Assembly (NCBI GenBank): GCA_965977975.1
Contig: CBHCZH010000062.1
Span: forward strand, 1 to 18,278
Direction of reading: 5' to 3'
Origin: Croceibacterium_A sp965977975
Lineage (GTDB): Bacteria > Pseudomonadota > Alphaproteobacteria > Sphingomonadales > Sphingomonadaceae
Length of the DNA: 18,278 bases
Of this stretch, positions 13,468 through 18,278 are shown one piece after another (the stretch's first letter is position 1; each line of letters begins with the position of its first letter). The notes under the pieces were generated by a model. That model was given only the letters and a program-made list of their open reading frames with translations. It did not search any database and had not been told where the DNA came from. Both the position numbers and the translations under genes were made by a program.

Positions 13468-13909
13468 GCTCGACTCGCCTCCCGCTCGCTTGCCGCGCCG
13501 CCGCCAGCCGCGCGTGCCTCCGTTCTACCCCGTGCCCACGCGCGCCCGCCGCGACGGTTGGACCGTCAAACGTCAGACCGACTTCCTCGGCTACCTCGCC
13601 GAAACCGGATCGGTGCTCGGCGCGTGCGAGGCGGTCGGGATGAGCCGCAAGAGCGCCTACCGACTCCGCGCCAGACCCGGCGCCGAGAGTTTCGCCGCGG
13701 CCTGGGACGCGGCGCTCGGGGCGCCGGTGCGGAAGGTAACAGTCGATGACCTGCCGTTCCTCGCCTACCGCGGTCTGATCCGGCTGAGGTTCTTTCGCGG
13801 TCGCTACCGCGGGGCGTCGCAAAAGCCCGACGTTTCCGCGCTTTTGCGCCTGTGCGGCCATCTCGACCGGCATGCCTCGGTTGAAGGGCGAGACGGTCGC
13901 GAATGGTGA
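13463..13909 (+). CDS. solo helix-turn-helix protein, 148 aa
   Basis: The protein has a basic Pro/Arg-rich N-terminus (residues 1-30), then a helix-turn-helix-like core RRDGWTVKRQTDFLGYLAET with GSVLGACEAVGMSRKSAYRL (about 30-70), and a tail with RLRFFRGRYRG. The spacing of the GACEAVGMSRKSAYRLR segment is that of a resolvase or terminase-small-subunit-type HTH. Similar single-domain proteins without phage context occur in sphingomonads (from general knowledge, not searched). No phage genes are present here. The ATG lies inside a perfect hairpin and has no Shine-Dalgarno, so the start or the mode of initiation is unusual. It is the last gene before the Pho-box-like site. Confidence 0.7.
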   Translation: MKLDSPPARLPRRRQPRVPPFYPVPTRARRDGWTVKRQTDFLGYLAETGSVLGACEAVGMSRKSAYRLRARPGAESFAAAWDAALGAPVRKVTVDDLPFLAYRGLIRLRFFRGRYRGASQKPDVSALLRLCGHLDRHASVEGRDGREW

Positions 13910-13998
13910 CACCTCTTCCCTTGAATCGCGTCAGTTTCGCGCCGTCCGTTCGGGCGGGTAGCGGCATGGCCGCTGTTGCCGCAATGGCACATGCCGGC

Positions 13999-14027
13999 CC
14001 GTCATCGACCTGTAACCGGACTGACCC
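13999..14027 (+). promoter_or_regulatory. Pho-box-like triple 11-nt repeat
   Basis: Three heptamers are spaced exactly 11 nt apart: CCGTCAT (13999), CTGTAAC (14010) and CTGACCC (14021). The PhoB recognition pattern is CTGTCAT-N4-CTGTCAT with an 11-nt period, so the first two match well and the third partly. The site lies 57 nt upstream of the TonB-receptor start. The neighbouring phytase makes phosphate-starvation control likely. The flanking -10 element is not obvious. Confidence 0.55.
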
Positions 14028-14083
14028 CAAACCTTCACGCACGCTCCCTACCGCGCCCTCCGACATTCGACGGAGGGCAAAAC

Positions 14084-16447
14084 ATGAAACATCGGGGGCA
14101 TCTCTTCACCAGCGCGGCGGTCGCGGTTCTGGCGCTTGCGCTACCTTGCGCGGCTCAGGCGCAAGTCACCGACAGCGCCGGCGAGGACCAGAACGGGAAC
14201 CAGGAGCCGCAGAGCAGCAACACGATCGTGGTTCAGGCAAATATCGGCTACCGCAACCGGAGCGACGCAGCCGAGCCCGTGTTGATCTACGACGAGGAAT
14301 ACTTCCAGCGCTTCGAGCCGCTGACCGCCGGCGATGCGCTCAAGCGCGTGCCTTCGGTGACTTTCCTGTCGGACGTTATCGAAAGCGACGGTCCGCGCCT
14401 GCGCGGCCTCGATCCCGGGTACACCCAGATCCTCATCAACGGCGAGAAAGTGCCGGGTCCGAATCCTGACCGCTCGTTCTTCCTCGATCGCATCCCGGCC
14501 GAGTTGATCGAGCAGGTCGAGATCGTCCGCTCATCGTCGGCGCGCCGTACCGGCGATGCTGTCGCTGGTACGATCAACATCAAGCTGCGCGACGCGTTCA
14601 CGCTCGATGGCGGCTACGTGAAAGGCGGCGGCCTGCTGTTCGACGACGGCGAGATCAAGCCGACCGCTGGCCTCTACTACGGCGGCCCGCTCGGGCCCGG
14701 CCGCATGCTGTTCGGCGCCAACGTCCAGGGTCGTTACAACCCGAAGGAGAAGGTGAGCTTCCGCTACGGCGATTCGCCCGAGAACGAGCCCGACTTCCTC
14801 ACCCAGGAATTCGACAACCGCGAGGACCAGAGCGACATTCGCGACGGCTGGGACTACGCGCTCAACGGCAGCTGGGGCATCGATGGCGCGATGACCGATT
14901 TCGAGGTCAGCGGCCACTTCGTCCGCACCGACCGCACCGAGACAGAGCGCAGCTTCGAGTACAATGTGCCCACGGGCGTCGGCGGGCCGGTCGCCGATGA
15001 GGACGACGATACCCCGGGCTTGCTCACCGACAACGACAACGTCGCCGAAATCAAGCAGGACAACTGGTCGATCGCCGGCAAGCTCTCCCACGAATGGACG
15101 TTCGGCAAGACTTCGCTCAAGGCCGGCTTCGCGCGCTTCAACGACAACCGCGACGAGGTCGAGACCGAGGTCGCCTTCGACACCGATCCCGGCGACGATC
15201 CCGAGTGGGAAAGCGAGCTCACCGTGTCGCGCAACGACGACGAGGAGCTGTCAGTCGCGCTCGATCACGAATTCCCGATCGGGATGGACATGAACTTCGT
15301 GGTCGGCGGGTTCTGGCAGGACAAGAACCGGATCACCAACATCCGGACGTTGGAGCAGGACGACGAGCTCGACAGCCGGGACTGGGATACGGCAAGCGAC
15401 ACGCCGGCGACTCTCCCGGTCGCGGCCGATTACGACTTCGACAGCCTCGTGCTCAGCGAGGTCGAGGAGCAACGCCGCGATGCCTACGCTCTGCTCGAGG
15501 GCGATCACGGGGCGCTCAGCTGGGAGGCCGGCGTGCGCTGGGAGAACACCGATCTTTCGGTCGGCGACTTCTCCGGCGCCCCGCCGGTGCTGGCGGAAAA
15601 CGACTACGATGCGTTCCTGCCCTCGGCCTCGGTCAAGTACGACACCGGCGGCGGCCGCATCACGGCGTCTGCCGCGCGCACGCTGCGCCGGCCGCAGTTC
15701 GACTATCTGTTCGTCGGCACGCTCGTCGAGGAATTTGGCGACGACGACATGCTGGGCAACGCGCTGCTGCGCCCTGAAAGGGCGTGGGGCGGCGATCTCG
15801 GCTACGAGCACCGTCTCGGCCGCACCGGCGTGGTCGGGGTCAACGTCTTCTATCGCAAGGTCGAAGATCTGATCGAGCTGGCGACCGTGCTCGACGCGGG
15901 CGGCGATCCGATCGTCAGCGACAACGGCGACGGTGTCGTCGTCCAGCCGCAAAACGTCGGCGACGGCGAGGTCTACGGCATCGAGTTCGACCTTTCCACC
16001 GATCTCGCCTTTCTCGGCCTACCCGACACCGGCGTGTTCGGCAATTTCTCGTGGCTCGACAGCGAGATCGAGGACATGCTCGGCGAGCGGCGCTTCAACA
16101 ATCAGTCGGAATACGTCTACAACTTCGGCTTCATCCACAACCTGCGCGCCCTCGGCGCGGCGTTCGGCGCGACCTATCGCAAGCAAGGCTCGGCGTTCGG
16201 ACGGACCATCGGCGAGGAAGTGACCACAACTTACGGTGCCGATCTCGAGATCTTCGTCGAGAAACGCTTCGGCGACGTGTTCACGATACGCGCGGTCGGC
16301 TCGAACTTGCTGGACGGCAAGAAGCGCGAGGCGTTCAACAAGTTCGACAACCTCGAGGACCAGATGGACCGCGACTTCGACGAATACGAGCTCGAAAGCG
16401 AGCGCGCCGGGCCGGTGTTCCAGCTCGTCGGCCGGTTCGCGTTCTGA
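14084..16447 (+). CDS. TonB-dependent outer-membrane receptor, probably for phytate or its cation complex
   Basis: The 787-residue protein has a signal peptide (MKHRGHLFTSAAVAVLALAL..AQA, cleavage near residue 26) and a TonB-box-like NTIVVQA at 46-52. A plug domain follows (AGDALKRVPSVTFLSD, RGLDPGYTQILINGEKVPGP, AELIEQVEIVRSSSARRTGD, VAGTINIKLRD). The large barrel ends FQLVGRFAF with the terminal Phe of outer-membrane barrels. Several predicted loops are strikingly acidic. TonB-ExbBD would drive import through it. GGAGGG (14072-14077) with a 6-nt spacer sets the ATG. The stop overlaps the phytase ATG (TGATG), so the two are translationally coupled. The substrate is inferred from the phytase partner and the Pho-box-like site; the protein itself could equally transport another anionic or metal-bound compound. 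Confidence 0.93.
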   Translation: MKHRGHLFTSAAVAVLALALPCAAQAQVTDSAGEDQNGNQEPQSSNTIVVQANIGYRNRSDAAEPVLIYDEEYFQRFEPLTAGDALKRVPSVTFLSDVIESDGPRLRGLDPGYTQILINGEKVPGPNPDRSFFLDRIPAELIEQVEIVRSSSARRTGDAVAGTINIKLRDAFTLDGGYVKGGGLLFDDGEIKPTAGLYYGGPLGPGRMLFGANVQGRYNPKEKVSFRYGDSPENEPDFLTQEFDNREDQSDIRDGWDYALNGSWGIDGAMTDFEVSGHFVRTDRTETERSFEYNVPTGVGGPVADEDDDTPGLLTDNDNVAEIKQDNWSIAGKLSHEWTFGKTSLKAGFARFNDNRDEVETEVAFDTDPGDDPEWESELTVSRNDDEELSVALDHEFPIGMDMNFVVGGFWQDKNRITNIRTLEQDDELDSRDWDTASDTPATLPVAADYDFDSLVLSEVEEQRRDAYALLEGDHGALSWEAGVRWENTDLSVGDFSGAPPVLAENDYDAFLPSASVKYDTGGGRITASAARTLRRPQFDYLFVGTLVEEFGDDDMLGNALLRPERAWGGDLGYEHRLGRTGVVGVNVFYRKVEDLIELATVLDAGGDPIVSDNGDGVVVQPQNVGDGEVYGIEFDLSTDLAFLGLPDTGVFGNFSWLDSEIEDMLGERRFNNQSEYVYNFGFIHNLRALGAAFGATYRKQGSAFGRTIGEEVTTTYGADLEIFVEKRFGDVFTIRAVGSNLLDGKKREAFNKFDNLEDQMDRDFDEYELESERAGPVFQLVGRFAF

Positions 16448-17463
16448 TGCGGTTCCTTGCAGTTGGGGGGGCGGCGGCGAGCTTCGTGCTCGCCGCCTGT
16501 ACCACCACGCCGCCGATGGGCCTGCCAGCCGCCGAGGTGACTGCCGCGGTCGAGACCGAGCCGGTCGGCACCGCCAACGAGGACGCGGCCGACGATCCGG
16601 CGATCTGGCGCAATCCGGCCGATCCTGAGGCGAGCCTGATCGTCGCGACCGACAAGAAGTCGGGCCTGCTGGTCTACGACCTCGCCGGCGTGACGCGCTA
16701 CACCGACACTTCGGGCGCGCTCAACAACGTCGACCTGGCGACCCTGTCCGACGGGCGGGTGATCGTGGTGGCGAGCGACCGCAACGATCTGGCGAACGCG
16801 AAGCTGCGGTTGTGGCGGCTCGACACCGCCACCGCGCGGCTCGAGCCGCTCGGCACGGTGCCGGGCGGGGTGGGCGAGGGTTACGGCGTGTGCCTGAAGC
16901 GGGATGGCAACGGGCTGCTCGCGTACTCGGTGCTCAAGGACGGCACGATCCTCGAATACCGACTGAACCTCTCCGGCGCGCCGACAGCCGAACCGCTGAG
17001 GACGATGAAGCTGGCGACGCAGACCGAAGGCTGCGTGATCGATCCCGCCGACGGAACGCTCTACGTCGGTGAGGAAGACGTCGGCATCTGGCGTTTCGCC
17101 CCTGACGCGAGCGAAGGCACGCTGGTTGCCCCAATCGACAACCGGCATCTGGTGGCCGACGTCGAAGGCCTCGCCCTGTTGCGCGACGGCGAGCGAGCGC
17201 TGCTAGTCGCCTCAAGCCAAGGCGACAACGCCTATGCGGTCTTCGCGCTGCCCGAGATGACGCCGCTCGGCCGCTTCCGCATCGCCGCCGGGGTCGTCGG
17301 TTCGGCGGAGGAAACCGACGGCATCGAGCTTGCCGGCGGCAGCTTCGGCGACCTGTTCCACGATGGCCTGTTCGTCGCCCAGGATGGCCACAACCAACCG
17401 GCGGCACAGAACTTCAAGCTGGTCTCGTGGGCCACGGTGAAAGCCGCGCTCGGGATCGACTAG
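16447..17463 (+). CDS. beta-propeller phytase (3-phytase), lipoprotein
   Basis: The 338-residue protein removes phosphate from myo-inositol hexakisphosphate in a Ca2+-dependent way. Family motifs are DAADDPAIW at 46-54, VATDKKSGLLVYDL at 66-79, NNVDL at 93-97, ASDRND at 109-114, GEGYGVCL at 143-150, EGCVIDP at 194-200 and YVGEEDVGIW at 206-215, followed by DVEGLAL and EETDGIEL. They give the six-bladed propeller its Asp/Glu-lined calcium channel. The N-terminus MRFLAVGGAAASFVLAAC has a lipobox with Cys18, so the enzyme is probably membrane-anchored. The ATG overlaps the receptor stop by one base. Length is normal for a single-domain enzyme. Released phosphate or lower inositol phosphates would be taken up by the cell. 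Confidence 0.93.
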   Translation: MRFLAVGGAAASFVLAACTTTPPMGLPAAEVTAAVETEPVGTANEDAADDPAIWRNPADPEASLIVATDKKSGLLVYDLAGVTRYTDTSGALNNVDLATLSDGRVIVVASDRNDLANAKLRLWRLDTATARLEPLGTVPGGVGEGYGVCLKRDGNGLLAYSVLKDGTILEYRLNLSGAPTAEPLRTMKLATQTEGCVIDPADGTLYVGEEDVGIWRFAPDASEGTLVAPIDNRHLVADVEGLALLRDGERALLVASSQGDNAYAVFALPEMTPLGRFRIAAGVVGSAEETDGIELAGGSFGDLFHDGLFVAQDGHNQPAAQNFKLVSWATVKAALGID

Positions 17464-17516
17464 AGTCGCGACCAATCCGTGCTAGACCTCTCTCAACAAG
17501 CGGGAGGGACAGGGCG

Positions 17517-18278
17517 ATGAGGGGACGGCTCGTGAAGGTCGCCCTGGGTGCCGCACTGGCGTCGCTGGCGTTCGGACAGGTGGCGGGGCAGTCGACGGCA
17601 TTCGAGCCGGTCACCGACGCAATGATCCAGCGGCCCGATCCTAAGGACTGGCTGAGCTGGCGCCGCACGCTCGATTCGTGGGGATATTCCCCGCTCGACG
17701 AGATCGACCGTTCCAATGTCGGGCAATTGCGGCTGGTCTGGTCGCGGCCGCTGCCCGACGGGCATCAGGAAGGCACGCCGCTGGTCCACAACGGCGTGAT
17801 GTACTTCCCGGGCCCGAGCGACAACGTCCAGGCGATCGACGCGAAATCGGGCGAAGTGCTGTGGCAGCACCGGCGCGAGCTGCCCGGGGACTTGCGCGAT
17901 CATCTGACGATCCCCGACACCAACCGCAACCTCGCACTCTACGGCAACCTCGTCATCGCGCGCGGCTCGGACGATTATATCTACGCGCTCAACGCCGAGA
18001 CGGGCGAGCTCGCCTGGGAAACCAGGATCATGGACTACCGGAAGGGTGCCAAGCAGTCGTCGGGCCCGATCGTTGCCGAGGGGCTCGCGATCACCGGCCG
18101 TTCGTGTGAGCCGGAGGGAGGCCCCGACGCCTGCGTGATCACCGCGCACGACGCGCGCACCGGCCGCGAAGTCTGGCGCACCAGCACGATCGCGCGGGGC
18201 GACGATCCCAACGACGCGACCTGGGGTGGGCTGCCGCTCGAGCGGCGCCAGCAAGTCGGCGCGTGGATGATCGCGAGC
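17517..18278 (+). CDS. PQQ-dependent (quinoprotein) alcohol dehydrogenase, N-terminal part
   Basis: The 254 codons present run off the right edge. A signal peptide (MRGRLVKVALGAALASLAFG) leads into WLSWRRTLDSWGYSPLDEID, QLRLVWSRPL and QEGTPLVHNGVMYFP. Three tryptophan-docking repeats of the eight-bladed propeller follow: AIDAKSGEVLW (106-116), ALNAETGELAW (157-167) and AHDARTGREVW. The Glu of QEGTPLV is in the place of the PQQ-binding Glu. The adjacent Cys-Cys pair found near PQQ in many methanol/alcohol dehydrogenases is not at the expected place (DHLTIPDTNRNLALYG, 128-143); Cys197 and Cys206 are nine residues apart. GGGAGGG lies 8 nt before ATG. The gene is 53 nt downstream of the phytase on the same strand and may belong to its operon. 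The substrate and any C-terminal cytochrome domain are outside view. Confidence 0.88.
   Translation, partial: MRGRLVKVALGAALASLAFGQVAGQSTAFEPVTDAMIQRPDPKDWLSWRRTLDSWGYSPLDEIDRSNVGQLRLVWSRPLPDGHQEGTPLVHNGVMYFPGPSDNVQAIDAKSGEVLWQHRRELPGDLRDHLTIPDTNRNLALYGNLVIARGSDDYIYALNAETGELAWETRIMDYRKGAKQSSGPIVAEGLAITGRSCEPEGGPDACVITAHDARTGREVWRTSTIARGDDPNDATWGGLPLERRQQVGAWMIAS

Noticed and set aside
13451..13912. Leftward open frame over the HTH gene
   Set aside because: No recognisable domain and no convincing start context; the rightward frame carries an HTH pattern. Some doubt remains because that frame lacks a ribosome site.
17464..17516. Terminator between phytase and dehydrogenase genes
   Set aside because: Only a small CGACT/AGTCG dyad at the phytase stop is visible, with no T-tract; co-transcription is left open.
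1..18278. CRISPR arrays, tRNA or rRNA genes, prophage modules
   Set aside because: No regularly spaced repeats, no tRNA cloverleaf or rRNA sequence and no phage structural genes were seen on either strand.

Overview
The window looks like chromosomal DNA of a high-GC alphaproteobacterium, most likely a member of the Sphingomonadales (Sphingomonas/Erythrobacter type). The evidence is G+C-rich codon use, GTG and TTG starts with G-rich Shine-Dalgarno sequences, a large TonB-dependent receptor, SPOR-domain proteins and a quinoprotein dehydrogenase. No tRNA, rRNA, CRISPR array, integrase or transposase gene was seen. The assignment rests on gene content and is an inference.

Layout. (1) 1-2490: the 5' end of a signal peptide peptidase gene (sppA, leftward), then a divergent pyrimidine pair: aspartate carbamoyltransferase (pyrB) overlapping by 4 nt a dihydroorotase-like gene whose metal-binding and catalytic residues are missing. 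(2) 2487-5653, leftward: a small unknown protein, then a three-gene cluster of ParA ATPase, ribbon-helix-helix-like protein and TPR+SPOR lipoprotein. (3) 5654-8603, rightward: a 499-nt stretch holding a 273-bp nested palindromic repeat, then a Sel1+SPOR exported protein and a DUF418 membrane protein. (4) 8604-9482: iron storage genes bfd and bfr, each preceded by a Fur-box-like sequence. (5) 9483-12337: a less G+C-rich stretch with a DUF1801 protein, a DUF6624-like exported protein and a divergent lipoprotein with a conserved Glu/His motif. (6) 12432-13909: an outer-membrane barrel and a solo helix-turn-helix protein. (7) 13999-18278: a Pho-box-like triple repeat, a TonB-dependent receptor, a beta-propeller phytase lipoprotein and the start of a PQQ-dependent dehydrogenase.

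How the genes work together. The last block reads as a phosphate-starvation locus for phytate: the receptor and a surface or periplasmic lipoprotein phytase are translationally coupled (TGATG), and 11-nt repeats matching the PhoB recognition pattern lie upstream. The ParA/RHH/SPOR cluster suggests a positioning or division module without a classical ParB. Bfd and Bfr form the usual iron release and storage pair.

The least ordinary feature is the palindromic element at 5895-6167. It is exactly 91 codons long, begins at a codon boundary three codons into an apparent original reading frame, and separates a well-spaced ATG from the signal peptide of the SPOR gene. Removing it on paper restores a normal signal peptide, so it looks like an in-frame repeat insertion into a coding sequence.
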